NCBI GenBank assembly: GCA_002314055.1
Contig: DCBP01000059.1
Span: forward strand, 7,550-28,734
DNA length: 21,185 bases
Reading direction: 5' to 3'
Origin: Prevotella sp. UBA1104
GTDB taxonomy: Bacteria; Bacteroidota; Bacteroidia; Bacteroidales; Bacteroidaceae
This document shows positions 7,614 through 16,723 of the stretch, one piece after another; within the stretch, counting starts at the first letter, position 1, and each line of letters opens with the position of its first letter. The position numbers and the translations under genes are program-made. The notes beneath the pieces were generated by a model. The model searched no databases. It was not told where the DNA came from and saw nothing but the letters and a program-made list of their open reading frames with translations.

Positions 7614-7662
7614 TTGTGTGAGACAAAATTTTGTTTAGATTCAAAAAATAGAAGGATTAAAT

Positions 7663-9435
7663 ATGAAATCATATAAATATAAGGTAGTAGCTCTTGGCGT
7701 AGCTCTTGCAGGACTGGCTTCGTGCAGCGACAGCTTTCTTGACAAAGTGCCTGATGAGCGTACCGAAATCAATACTGAAGACAAGGTTATAAGCTTGCTC
7801 GTGTCGGCTTATCCTGAATCTTCTCCATCTTGGGTCGGCGAGATTTCTGGCGACAACTTGATTGACAACCTCTCGCCGCACCTCCCGACAAGTCCGGATG
7901 ACAAGCAGACCCTGTCTCACTATAACTATGGGTCATACACAAAGTGGGATGACGAGATGTTCAAATTTGAACCTGCTTCCAACGCAACTTACAGTGCACA
8001 GGACTCTCCTGGTGCTTTATGGGGCAGTTATTACAGCTCTATTGCAACAGTAAATCAGGCTCTTGCCGGCGTAGACAGAGTTGCACCAGACGGAAACTAT
8101 TCAGAAAAGTTGAAGGCTGCTAAGGGTGAGGCTCTTCTACTTCGTGCATACGACCACTTTATGCTTGTTAATATTTTCTCTCAGGCATACAAAAACGAAG
8201 AGGCAAGCAAAAAGGATGTTGGTGTGCCGTATGTTACAGAGATTGAGGATGTTGTTTCCAAGAAATACGACCGTATCAATGTGGACAGCGTATATAAACT
8301 GATTGGCAAAGATCTTGAGGAAGGTCTATCGCTCATAAGCGATGTGAACTTCACTACTGCGCCTAAATATCATTTCAATACAAATGCTGCTCATGCTTTT
8401 GCAGCTCGCTATTATCTCTACAAGCGTGATTACAATAAGGTTATCGAGCATGCCAATGCTGTTCTTGGTACTGACTCAATGAGTGTTCAGTCGATGATTA
8501 TGGATATGTCGCAGTTTGACGGATGTTCTTCTGTAAAGGATTATGCCCTTATATGGTGCAGTCCTGACCAGAACTCTAACTTGATGCTTCTCAACACTTA
8601 TTCGTTGATGGCGCGTCGTGCATTTGGTTACCGCTATTCTTTGGCTGGTCCTAAAGCAAGTCAGGTTATGATGTATTCCCGCAGTAGTCAGCTTTGGAGT
8701 GGTTATCCTTGCCCTGCTCAGGCAATGGTGAGCGGTCAGTTGCTTTCATCAAGCTCTCACGACTACGGAATCTTCTCTGCCAAGGCTTACGAGCAGTTCC
8801 AGTACACTGATAAGGTTTCTGGTATTGGATATGTCCATGTGATAGAGCGCCCGTTCACGGCAAACCGCCTGTTGTTGGAGCGTGCCGAGGCTGAAACAAT
8901 GCTCGGCAGATATGAAGCTGCGTCAAATGATTTGCGTTGGTACTGGAACTGTACTCTTAACTCGCTTGACAAAAAGTCGTATAGTTTGTATGTTACTACA
9001 GGATACACAAAGTTCCTGACTGATGCTCTGTTGAAGAGGTATTTCACTTATGCAGAGGATAACGAGGGTAATATTTCTACAAGCGTAAGTCCGAACTGTC
9101 AGAAGGACTGGAACTTCACCCAGAATATGAGTCCTGACTATATCGTTCCGGCAGAAGCTGTGCCTTACATGAACTGTATCAATACTTTCCGTCGCTACGA
9201 GATGGCATTCGAGGGTGTTCGTTTCTTCGACCTCAAGCGTTGGGGTATGGAATACACTCACGAGGTTGGTATAAATTCTGACAAGTATACTTTGAAGTGG
9301 AACGACAAGCGCCGTGCCATTGAGGTGCCTTGGGAGGCTTTGTCTGCTGGTATGGACACTTCTCGCCCGGAGGAGAGCGCAAGTGGTGCAAATGCCAACC
9401 TCTCTATCTCAAAGGATTGCTATGTAATTAAATAA
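7663..9435 (+). CDS. RagB/SusD-family nutrient-binding surface lipoprotein
   Basis: A 590-residue lipoprotein that would cap the SusC barrel and bind the substrate at the cell surface. The signal peptide ends LASC with the acylated Cys at 21, followed by SDSFLDKVPDE, the usual SusD start (FLD at +4 to +6). Tetratricopeptide-like helices are visible in KAAKGEALLLRAYDHFMLVNIFSQAY (~150-175) and in RLLLERAEAETMLGRYEAASNDL (~404-426). The C-terminal region has the family block YEMAFEGVRFFDLKRWG (~509-525). The gene lies 49 bp after SusC and its stop is close to the next start, so all are probably co-transcribed. It belongs to the larger size class of the family. Confidence 0.96.
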   Translation: MKSYKYKVVALGVALAGLASCSDSFLDKVPDERTEINTEDKVISLLVSAYPESSPSWVGEISGDNLIDNLSPHLPTSPDDKQTLSHYNYGSYTKWDDEMFKFEPASNATYSAQDSPGALWGSYYSSIATVNQALAGVDRVAPDGNYSEKLKAAKGEALLLRAYDHFMLVNIFSQAYKNEEASKKDVGVPYVTEIEDVVSKKYDRINVDSVYKLIGKDLEEGLSLISDVNFTTAPKYHFNTNAAHAFAARYYLYKRDYNKVIEHANAVLGTDSMSVQSMIMDMSQFDGCSSVKDYALIWCSPDQNSNLMLLNTYSLMARRAFGYRYSLAGPKASQVMMYSRSSQLWSGYPCPAQAMVSGQLLSSSSHDYGIFSAKAYEQFQYTDKVSGIGYVHVIERPFTANRLLLERAEAETMLGRYEAASNDLRWYWNCTLNSLDKKSYSLYVTTGYTKFLTDALLKRYFTYAEDNEGNISTSVSPNCQKDWNFTQNMSPDYIVPAEAVPYMNCINTFRRYEMAFEGVRFFDLKRWGMEYTHEVGINSDKYTLKWNDKRRAIEVPWEALSAGMDTSRPEESASGANANLSISKDCYVIK

Positions 9436-9447
9436 TTGGAGGAGGAT

Positions 9448-10674
9448 ATGAATATGAAGTTTAATTTAAAAACATTATTGTTTGCTGTTGTTGCCATTGT
9501 TGCTGCTGGATTTTCTTCCTGCTCCGACGATGACTTTACAAGCACGATTTTTGATACTGATCCTCGTCAGGATTATTTGGACAAGACTCAGTTTACTTTC
9601 CCTCTCGACACTTTCGTGAAGAAGGAATTTCTCGAGCCTTATAATGTGAAATTCAACTATAAGTTCGAGGATAAGGCTTCTGATATGCAGAAGAACCTTA
9701 CTCCGGCGTCTTATGACAAGAGTGTTGACCTCGCTGTATTGACGAAATATCTGTGGTATGACGTTTACAAGGATTTGGCTGGTGAGGCTTTCTTGAAGAA
9801 AAACAGTCCGCGTATCATCAATATTACTGGTTCGAAGAACTATAATGTGTCTCAGGGTACTGAAACTCTCGGTGATGCAAGCTCTGGTGTAAAGATTAAC
9901 CTTTACAATGTGAATAACCTTGATGTGAATAATATCGATGTTATGAATGAGTATTGCTTCAAGACAATGCACCATGAGTTTGCGCATATTCTTGACCAGA
10001 AGCATCTGCATTACCAGAAGTTCAATGTTATTTCTGCAAGTCTGTATGATGCCACAGGTTGGAGCGATGCTGCCGACTCTTTGAAGGCAGGTTCCGGTTT
10101 TGTTACTCCTTATGCTTCAAGTGCCGTTAATGAGGACTGGGCAGAGTCGTTTGCAAACTATGTTACAATGGATTCCCTAAAATGGAAGCAAAAACTTGCC
10201 TCTGCAGAATACGAGTGGGAAGAGATTGACTGTAATTCAGAGAATGATTATAAAAAATTGCTGACTCCGGGTTGTAATATGGATACTATCGGTTACTTCA
10301 AGGCTCCAAAGTCTGGTAGCAACTACAAAATTTACCGTCGTGTATGCCTTCGTGATGCAAATGGATATGTCATTCTTGATGCCAACGGACAACCGCAGTG
10401 GCAGCATGTATCTGGTGTGAACGGACGTGAGATTATACTGCAGAAGGTTGATCTTGTGCGCCAGTATTTGAAGGAGTATTACAATATTGACCTCGATGCT
10501 CTGCGCAAGATGGTTCAGTCTCGTACGTATGTAACGGATGCTGACGGCAAATTTATACTTAACAATGGTAGTTTGGTCAACAAGCTGACTTCTGTTCAGG
10601 AGTCTGGCAAGACTTTGATTGACGAGCTTCGTGATGAGGTAAATAAATATAAGGAACTTCAGGAAACAAAATAA
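9448..10674 (+). CDS. Substrate import-associated zinc metallohydrolase lipoprotein
   Basis: A 408-residue surface lipoprotein with a zinc-peptidase motif HEFAH (residues 176-180) followed by ILDQKHLH, which offers a third His ligand. A later NEDWAESFANYV (~228-239) could supply an acidic ligand, as in gluzincin-like peptidases. The layout fits the family named substrate import-associated zinc metallohydrolase lipoprotein (TIGR04549), which occurs beside SusC/SusD pairs. The signal peptide ends FSSC with SDDD right after the Cys, the acidic signal that sends Bacteroidetes lipoproteins to the cell surface. The start is 12 bp after the SusD stop. A GGAGGAGG motif at 9438-9445 serves either ATG 9448 or ATG 9454; the second has better spacing and would make the protein two residues shorter. 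It probably trims the substrate before import; the substrate is unknown. Confidence 0.88.
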   Translation: MNMKFNLKTLLFAVVAIVAAGFSSCSDDDFTSTIFDTDPRQDYLDKTQFTFPLDTFVKKEFLEPYNVKFNYKFEDKASDMQKNLTPASYDKSVDLAVLTKYLWYDVYKDLAGEAFLKKNSPRIINITGSKNYNVSQGTETLGDASSGVKINLYNVNNLDVNNIDVMNEYCFKTMHHEFAHILDQKHLHYQKFNVISASLYDATGWSDAADSLKAGSGFVTPYASSAVNEDWAESFANYVTMDSLKWKQKLASAEYEWEEIDCNSENDYKKLLTPGCNMDTIGYFKAPKSGSNYKIYRRVCLRDANGYVILDANGQPQWQHVSGVNGREIILQKVDLVRQYLKEYYNIDLDALRKMVQSRTYVTDADGKFILNNGSLVNKLTSVQESGKTLIDELRDEVNKYKELQETK

Positions 10675-10684
10675 CGAATAAATT

Positions 10685-12070
10685 ATGAATAAGATATTAT
10701 CATTAGCTCTCCTTTGCTCTGCGGCACTCTCTTTTACAGCTTGTGTCAATGAGGAGGATGACTTGTTCGACAAAAGTGCAGCCGAACGCTTGAACGAGGC
10801 GAGTGCTCTTTACTCGCAGCGCTTGATGGCTTCGCCTAACGGATGGGCAATGCAGCTCTATCCTACGACACAGGATGAGGCTCCTTTTGGAAATGGCTAT
10901 CTCTTGATGTTGCGTTTCAACAAGGATAAGTCGGTGGACGCTTCGATGAATAACTTTATGTCTGGTAACAAATATCTCTCTTCCAAATCATCATGGGATG
11001 TAATTACCGACAACGGTCCGGTTTTGTCTTTCAATACCTATAGCCCTGTTATTCATGCTTTCTCTAATCCAGAGAATATTCCTTCTTCAGGAACAGGAAC
11101 CTCTACAGGCGGTTCTAAAGACGATAATAAATCTGAAGACGTAACAGGTACTGGTATCGGCGGCGACTATGAATTTGTAATTGTGGATGCCCCAGAGGAT
11201 GCTTCGTATATGATGCTGAAGGGTAAGAAGCGTGGAACTTACAACTTGCTTACTCCTGTTGCAGAGGGCATTGACTATGAAGATTATCTGGCAGACGTAA
11301 AGGCGTTCCAGAACAGGATGTTCTCAACATCCAACCCTTCTAACGATTACTATCACAGAGGCGACAGCGTGTTTGTGTTTGCCGACGGAAACACAGGTGT
11401 GCCGGCTATCTATCCTTATGGTACAGACCGCGTGGTTTCTTCGTTCTTCAATCCGTTCTTGATAACAAAGCGCGGCGAGGACTATTATCTGCGCTTCCGC
11501 GATGCTTATACTGAGAATGACGCTACGGTACAGGACTTCAAGTATGACAAGGAGAAGGACGTGTTCCAGAGTGTAGAAAACGAGAACTATTATATCTGTG
11601 GTGATACCGCTTCGCTTTTCTTCAACAAGGCATTGCTGACGGATGGAAGACAATGGAAAATGAGTACCAGAAAATCGCAAATGTCTGATAAGATGTATAT
11701 GATATTCAACTCAATGAAAAAAGATTTCCAGTCTAAAGGCTTTAATTTTAGTGCTGCTCGATTTATGCGTAAGAGCACGGATGCAGGTTCTTCGGAAGTG
11801 TCGTTGTTTATTGACTATAAAGCTGGAAGTACAACCAGTACTGCGACGTTTAGTTTTACACTTAATTCAGACAGTGAGAATTGTAACTTTACTTATACAG
11901 GGTGTGACGGTAATGTACAGAATTTGCTTAATACTATGCCTGCACTGCAAACATTCATTGATGTAGTGTCAAGTATGAAGGCTTCGGCAAATGTTACTCT
12001 GTTCGACTTGTCTTCAATGAAGTTTACTCTGAACTCCGACAATGATGTTTGGTATATCGTATCTCTGTAA
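10685..12070 (+). CDS. DUF4302 domain-containing lipoprotein
   Basis: A 461-residue lipoprotein of unknown function. The signal peptide ends FTAC (Cys 20), followed by VNEEDDLFDKSAAERLNEA, the typical DUF4302 opening with an acidic surface-export signal. The rest is beta-rich with features of the family: SPNGWAMQLYPT (~50-61), GGDYEFVIVDA (~159-169), YMMLKGKKRGT (~175-185). Between ~134 and 159 lies a low-complexity linker rich in Ser, Gly, Thr and Asp that seems inserted in the domain. The gene begins 10 bp after the metallohydrolase stop, so the two are very probably translated from one mRNA. DUF4302 proteins are found in SusC/SusD loci with metallohydrolase lipoproteins; a role in substrate capture is likely but unproven. 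Confidence 0.87.
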   Translation: MNKILSLALLCSAALSFTACVNEEDDLFDKSAAERLNEASALYSQRLMASPNGWAMQLYPTTQDEAPFGNGYLLMLRFNKDKSVDASMNNFMSGNKYLSSKSSWDVITDNGPVLSFNTYSPVIHAFSNPENIPSSGTGTSTGGSKDDNKSEDVTGTGIGGDYEFVIVDAPEDASYMMLKGKKRGTYNLLTPVAEGIDYEDYLADVKAFQNRMFSTSNPSNDYYHRGDSVFVFADGNTGVPAIYPYGTDRVVSSFFNPFLITKRGEDYYLRFRDAYTENDATVQDFKYDKEKDVFQSVENENYYICGDTASLFFNKALLTDGRQWKMSTRKSQMSDKMYMIFNSMKKDFQSKGFNFSAARFMRKSTDAGSSEVSLFIDYKAGSTTSTATFSFTLNSDSENCNFTYTGCDGNVQNLLNTMPALQTFIDVVSSMKASANVTLFDLSSMKFTLNSDNDVWYIVSL

Positions 12071-12143
12071 TAATAACTTGTTGCTCATATCAAGAGATTG
12101 ATTTATAAAATTTAGGATATTGTTTCACTATAAAAAAATTATT

Positions 12144-13844
12144 ATGAAGAAAAATGTTTTATTTACTTCAGCAATGGCATTTGCTTGCACAGGTGCATTC
12201 GCTCAGTCTGCAGACTTGCAGGCAAACAAAATGGTGAAGTTTGACTTTCAGAAGAATTTGCAAGTATCTTCGAATGTATTAGGTGATAGCAAGATAGCAA
12301 AGGCTCCTATGCGTTCTTCTGTAGACGGTGTTAGATATACTCGTCCTGAAGGTTCGTTTTGGTTGGGACTGACATCAGATTTGATGGGATATAACGTAAG
12401 TGTTGCTATTGTTCCTGCATATCGTGACGTTATGTTCAAGAATGTATCAACTGTGTCTGGAACCAAGTGGTATGCTCAAGGCAACTCTGGACTCACAGAT
12501 GCTTCTAAATATGCTGACGAGAATAACAATTATTGGACGTCCTATCCTGTTAGTTTCACACAGAATGCTTGGTACTATGCTCCTGTCTTGGCTTCAGCTG
12601 ACGGCAAGACTCAGTTCTCTTTGGGAGAATGGAATACTAACGGTGCAGCTGTAGGTACTGCGAATATTGGTCCTTTGAGCGCCACAGATCATAATGGTGA
12701 TGGATACGTTTTCGCTCAGAGTGGATTCGGTGACAGCAATTATTTCTTGGGAACTGGTAGCATGAAGAGTGGAAGCTTTGCAGGATATTCTCTTACGGGT
12801 CTTATGAATTATTATCCAGCTCCTGCGGCACCGCTATATGTAGAAGATGTTCATCTTTCTGTATATTCATCTGTATCAACTCCAATAAAGGATGGTCAGA
12901 CTCTGACTATTACCTTCTATGGCGTAACTACAGACGAGGAAGGAAACAATCAGGTAGATGCAAATAATGTTATCGGCAAAATGACTGCAACTGCAACTGA
13001 TTATAAATTTGTTGAGCAAAGTACATCTCAGTATACTTCTACTGGTAATATCTATATTGGTGGTCTTACGTTTACAGCCAAGGGTACTGATGTATTCGGT
13101 AATCCTACAACCGAGCCTATCGTGCTCAACCAACCATATTGTATCGTGATGGATGGTCTTAATCAGGAAGGTCTTGATGTGGCATTCACTGGTTATGAAG
13201 AAAACACAGAGGATGTTGAATCTTCTAATACCGGTATGGTAGTGTCAAATGCAGCAGGCGATGTAACTACCATCTCATATAAGGGTGGTAATGTTCTTAT
13301 GAACTACAACTTCACAGCAGGTTTCGATTATATCGAACCTATTGAAACTGCTTATTTCACTGATGGCAGTACAGCGAAGGATGTTAATGTGTTGAAAGTT
13401 TCTGCTGATGGTAAGACTGTTACTAATGTTGGTTATGAGTCTGCTAACTATGCTATCTTGAACACTGCTTTCGAGTGGTATGACGAGAATCAGACTGAGC
13501 AGTATAGCGTTTCTATGCCTGATTGGATAGAGTCTTATAACGTAGAAGCTGTTGAGAATGTTGATGGCGAGTATATGTTGACTCCAGAGTGTGAGCCTTT
13601 ACCTGATGGCGTTAAAGGTCGTGCAGTAAAGGTCTATATGTCAGGTAAGGGGTATGGCTCAGAGACTCCTCTCTATATTCTTCAGGGTGATGCAACCAAA
13701 GATGAAGCTGTTGATGGAATCAAGGGTGTTGAGAACGTGAAGACTGTAAACAATAGTCGCATTTTCAATCTCGCAGGTCAGCAGGTTGGCAAGGACTTCA
13801 AGGGCATTGTTGTTAAGAATGGCAAGAAGTTCCTTAAAAAGTAA
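12144..13844 (+). CDS. Secreted protein of unknown function with C-terminal sorting-type tail
   Basis: I do not recognise the body of this 566-residue protein. It has a cleavable signal peptide (MKKNVLFTSAMAFACTGAFA, residues 1-20) and no lipobox. The mature part is rich in Ser, Thr, Gly, Tyr and Asn with few Cys, as in extracellular beta-sandwich proteins. Residues ~536-566 form a tail, NLAGQQVG then KGIVVKNGKKFLKK, shared with the M6 protease downstream and with the orphan fragment at 17162. The tail resembles the end of type IX secretion C-terminal domains, but is short. The ATG at 12144 is preferred over an in-frame upstream ATG because it opens the signal peptide. The 73-base gap after the DUF4302 gene has no clear promoter, so this is probably the last gene of the SusC operon, ended by the terminator at 13904. 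Confidence 0.8.
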   Translation: MKKNVLFTSAMAFACTGAFAQSADLQANKMVKFDFQKNLQVSSNVLGDSKIAKAPMRSSVDGVRYTRPEGSFWLGLTSDLMGYNVSVAIVPAYRDVMFKNVSTVSGTKWYAQGNSGLTDASKYADENNNYWTSYPVSFTQNAWYYAPVLASADGKTQFSLGEWNTNGAAVGTANIGPLSATDHNGDGYVFAQSGFGDSNYFLGTGSMKSGSFAGYSLTGLMNYYPAPAAPLYVEDVHLSVYSSVSTPIKDGQTLTITFYGVTTDEEGNNQVDANNVIGKMTATATDYKFVEQSTSQYTSTGNIYIGGLTFTAKGTDVFGNPTTEPIVLNQPYCIVMDGLNQEGLDVAFTGYEENTEDVESSNTGMVVSNAAGDVTTISYKGGNVLMNYNFTAGFDYIEPIETAYFTDGSTAKDVNVLKVSADGKTVTNVGYESANYAILNTAFEWYDENQTEQYSVSMPDWIESYNVEAVENVDGEYMLTPECEPLPDGVKGRAVKVYMSGKGYGSETPLYILQGDATKDEAVDGIKGVENVKTVNNSRIFNLAGQQVGKDFKGIVVKNGKKFLKK

Positions 13845-13903
13845 TTTTTATACTTTTTGACTGAGTGCTTGTACTTCTTGCACTTCGTCAATAAAATAGA
13901 GTT

Positions 13904-13945
13904 AGTCGCAATTTCATTTAGGAAATTGCGACTTTTCTTTTTCTT
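13904..13945 (+). terminator. Terminator of the SusC operon
   Basis: A 12-bp perfect stem, AGTCGCAATTTC (13904-13915) with GAAATTGCGACT (13922-13933), loop of 6, followed by TTTTCTTTTTCTT. It lies 60 bp after the stop of the unknown secreted protein. Confidence 0.85.
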
Positions 13946-14012
13946 ATATGTTTGGTTTCTAAAACTTTGATAAATATTTGTCGTAAATGGTGTGAGGTAA
14001 AATAAATGTTCG

Positions 14013-14020
14013 TATATTTG
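14013..14020 (+). promoter_or_regulatory. Candidate -7 box of the M6 protease gene
   Basis: TATATTTG fits TAnnTTTG. The -33 position holds only TGTG (13991-13994), so the promoter is incomplete. Its place between the terminator at 13904 and the ATG at 14087 supports separate transcription of the protease. Confidence 0.45.
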
Positions 14021-14086
14021 CAATGTGTATTTATGACAATCTGAAAAGTGTTTATGTTTTTTGAATAATATATAAATAAAAGAAAT

Positions 14087-16294
14087 ATGAAAAAGACGAT
14101 CATTATGGCAATGGCAGCGCTGACATTTGGCATGTCTGCACATGCTATCCGTGCCGTCCATGAACTCTTCCCCCAAAAGCAGAGCGACGGGACAACAGTT
14201 ATGCTTTATACGAATGGAGACGGTCACCTTGCTTTTTACTCTACAGCAGATGACCATGTAGTAATCCGCAATGCTGAAGGCACACTTTGTTATGCTGCAT
14301 TGAAAGACGGAAGACTTGTGGCAACAAGTGTTAAAGTGCATAATTTAGGCGAGCGTACAGCAGAAGAAACTGCTTTTCTTGCTTCTAATCAACTGAAGGC
14401 AACAGACAGAGCTCTCGTTCCATTTCTTGCGAATAACATTACCGAAACATCCGAGCGTGATCTGCACAGAGTAATTTCTCCTTCAACTGCAGATGGACTT
14501 GGCACCTACGGGCAGAGCGCCCTTGGTTCAATTCCTTCGGTAGGAAATATTACTCTGCCGGTGATTATGGTGGAGTTTAGCGACAAGAAATTTCAGGATG
14601 CCATGACGATAGACAAGTATTCCCGCTTTATGAACGAAGAGGGGTATCACGAAGACAGCGAAGAGCAGGTTGGTTCCGTGCGCGATTATTTCGTTTCGCA
14701 GAGCCGTGGAATGTTTGCGCCGCAGTTTGATGTGGTGGCAAAGGTTTCTCTCAACCAACCGTATTCTTATTATGGAGCCCATAGCAGTAGTGGTTCACAT
14801 GATGTGAGGTCGCTGCAGCTATTCCAGGATGCTGTGAAGGCTGCCATAACTCAGGGCGTAGATTTCAGTAAATATGAAGTGAAATATGTCATACCAAATG
14901 TTATAATCCTTTATGCGGGATATGGCGAGGCCACAGGTGGAGATGAAAATACGGTATGGCCACACGAGCGTGATTTATATTACCCTTATAATAGCGTAGG
15001 AAGTTATAACTTCGGTTCTTATTTTATGGGAAATGAGTTGTATGGCGGTTCCGGAAATGTGGTAATGGGAATGGGTGTTATGGTTCACGAGTTGTCTCAT
15101 GCACTCGGTTTGCCTGATATATATGATATTTATTATTCATATCAAAATGATTCCCCGATGGGAAGTTGGTCGGTGATGGATAATGGAGCATACTGTCCTT
15201 CAAGCACGTCGTATGCCCCAATGGGCTATAATGCTTACGAGCGCAGCTATATGGGATGGCTTAATATCCGAGAGCTGAGCGATGCTCAGGAGGTAGTGCT
15301 CGGCAACCAATCTGACAGCGACAGTGAGTTTGCCGTGATGTACCGCAATCCGTCAGACTCTAAAGAATATTTTATTTTTGAGAACCATGCAGCAGGAACT
15401 TGGTATAACCAAAAGTATGGCACAGGTTTACTTGTAACCCGCTATGCTTATAACCAATCTGTTTGGAAAAATAATCAGGTTAATGTCAATCAAAAACAGA
15501 AGCGTGCGATGGTCGTTACGGCAAGCGGTAGGAGTATATCGTCTAACACGGCAGAAACAGACCTTTTTGGTAATGGCACAAACAGCAAGGAAGGTTTCTC
15601 TTTCTTGCTTGGTGCTACTGCAGATGCCAACATATACAAGGTGTTGAAGAATTCAGATGGTACGCTGACCTTCAATTTCAACGACAGAAACATCAATACT
15701 TCGTATGCCGTGAGCAATGAAGACGTGTATGAGAAGATAACGGATGCAAACAGTCTGGCGACTGGCGACAAAGTAATCTTTGTGAGTGAGGCCGACGGCG
15801 TTGCAATGTCAGTCAGTCAGCAGAGTGCAGGACGTGGAGCCGTTGCTGTGAAATTCAATGACAACAAGGTGTATGGCAACGACTATGTTTTGCCTTTGAC
15901 ATTGATGAAAACTCCATCGGGTGATTGGGGCTTTAGAACAGATGGTAATGCATATCTCAGTGCAGGTAATTCTGGACTGAAGGTCGTTTCAAAAGTAGAC
16001 AACAGTTGTCTTTCCTCTATTTCCATTGTAGATGGAAATGTGTCTGTACTGTTCAATGGAACTGTCAAGAACAGGAATATGGGATATAGTATTGATAATG
16101 TTAATTTCACAACCTTCTCCGATGCGCAGTCTAACATCCAGATTTACCGCAAGGTAGCTGCTTCGGGCATCAACAGCGTGAAGAATGACAGCGAGAGCAA
16201 GAATGGTCGTGTGTTCAATCTCGCCGGCCAGCAAGTGGGCAATGACTACAAGGGCATCGTGATTGTCAACGGCAAGAAGATGATAAGGAAATGA
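14087..16294 (+). CDS. Secreted M6-family metalloprotease with C-terminal sorting-type tail
   Basis: A 735-residue zinc protease. Signal peptide MKKTIIMAMAALTFGMSAHA (1-20); a propeptide-like region (~21-150); the catalytic domain (~155-420) with HELSHALGLPD at 334-344, the HExxHxxGxxD zinc motif of M6 (immune inhibitor A-like) peptidases, then MGSWSVMDNGAY (~362-373) as the Met-turn and NAYERSYMGWLN (~386-397), another M6 block. A beta-rich region follows (~420-690), and the tail NLAGQQVG ... KGIVIVNGKKMIRK (~710-735) ends the protein. M6 proteases digest extracellular proteins. The tail suggests export through the same route as the protein encoded upstream, giving products that the SusC/SusD system could import. 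The gene has its own promoter and terminator. Confidence 0.92.
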   Translation: MKKTIIMAMAALTFGMSAHAIRAVHELFPQKQSDGTTVMLYTNGDGHLAFYSTADDHVVIRNAEGTLCYAALKDGRLVATSVKVHNLGERTAEETAFLASNQLKATDRALVPFLANNITETSERDLHRVISPSTADGLGTYGQSALGSIPSVGNITLPVIMVEFSDKKFQDAMTIDKYSRFMNEEGYHEDSEEQVGSVRDYFVSQSRGMFAPQFDVVAKVSLNQPYSYYGAHSSSGSHDVRSLQLFQDAVKAAITQGVDFSKYEVKYVIPNVIILYAGYGEATGGDENTVWPHERDLYYPYNSVGSYNFGSYFMGNELYGGSGNVVMGMGVMVHELSHALGLPDIYDIYYSYQNDSPMGSWSVMDNGAYCPSSTSYAPMGYNAYERSYMGWLNIRELSDAQEVVLGNQSDSDSEFAVMYRNPSDSKEYFIFENHAAGTWYNQKYGTGLLVTRYAYNQSVWKNNQVNVNQKQKRAMVVTASGRSISSNTAETDLFGNGTNSKEGFSFLLGATADANIYKVLKNSDGTLTFNFNDRNINTSYAVSNEDVYEKITDANSLATGDKVIFVSEADGVAMSVSQQSAGRGAVAVKFNDNKVYGNDYVLPLTLMKTPSGDWGFRTDGNAYLSAGNSGLKVVSKVDNSCLSSISIVDGNVSVLFNGTVKNRNMGYSIDNVNFTTFSDAQSNIQIYRKVAASGINSVKNDSESKNGRVFNLAGQQVGNDYKGIVIVNGKKMIRK

Positions 16295-16318
16295 TATTTT
16301 TACAATTATAAAAATTAT

Positions 16319-16370
16319 AAATGCATTGTTGTTTTCTGTTTTATAAACAACAATGCATTTCTGCTTTTTC
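16319..16370 (+). terminator. Terminator of the M6 protease gene
   Basis: A 16-bp perfect stem, AAATGCATTGTTGTTT (16319-16334) with its complement (16345-16360), followed by CTGCTTTTTC, 24 bp past the stop codon. Confidence 0.88.
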
Positions 16371-16433
16371 AAAGCATATACATTCTATTTGTAATTGCTA
16401 AATTATGTGGAATAATTCTTTTTTATAAATTAT

Positions 16434-16464
16434 TTTGGTAAAAGTAGAAAAATTACTACCTTTG
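16434..16464 (+). promoter_or_regulatory. Promoter of the hicA/hicB module
   Basis: TTTG at 16434-16437, a 19-base spacer and TACCTTTG at 16457-16464: a full Bacteroidetes promoter 18 bases before the hicA start codon. HicB proteins with a DNA-binding domain usually repress their own promoter, so this is the likely operator region. Confidence 0.6.
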
Positions 16465-16482
16465 CGCTGTAATAATGGAAAG

Positions 16483-16663
16483 ATGAAATATAAAGAATTT
16501 CACGCTAAAATAAGAAAGGCTGGTGTGGAAATACCATCATGCAGAAGGTAGCCACTACTTTTATATTAAAGACGGAAAGTTGTCGCAACCAGTACCATAT
16601 CATGGGGCAAAGGAAATTCCTGAGCCTTTAAGGAAAAAAATTGCAAAGAAATTAGGAATATGA
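16483..16663 (+). pseudogene. hicA: Frameshifted HicA-type mRNA interferase toxin
   Basis: From ATG 16483 the frame reads MKYKEFHAKIRKAG, the usual HicA start, then runs out of phase and stops at TAG 16549-16551. Moving one base forward from 16526 restores the rest: WKYHHAEGSHYFYIKDGK, then PVPYHGAKEIPEPLRKKIAK, ending in TGA at 16661-16663. The EGSHYFY stretch carries the conserved GSH motif with the catalytic His, and PYHGAKEIP is the second family block. Restored length would be ~59 residues, normal for HicA. One extra base in GGTGTGG (about 16522-16528) explains everything. As sequenced, only a 22-residue peptide without the catalytic His is made, so the toxin should be inactive. HicB lies 60 bp downstream. 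Confidence 0.85.
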
Positions 16664-16723
16664 CCTAAAATTTCCTTATAATATATTTATTTAGTTGTAG
16701 TTTACTTTTAAAAAGATACTGTC

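Noticed and set aside
13778..14341. 187-codon minus-strand open frame
   Set aside because: It crosses the operon terminator, the protease promoter and the start of the protease gene; it has no recognisable domain.
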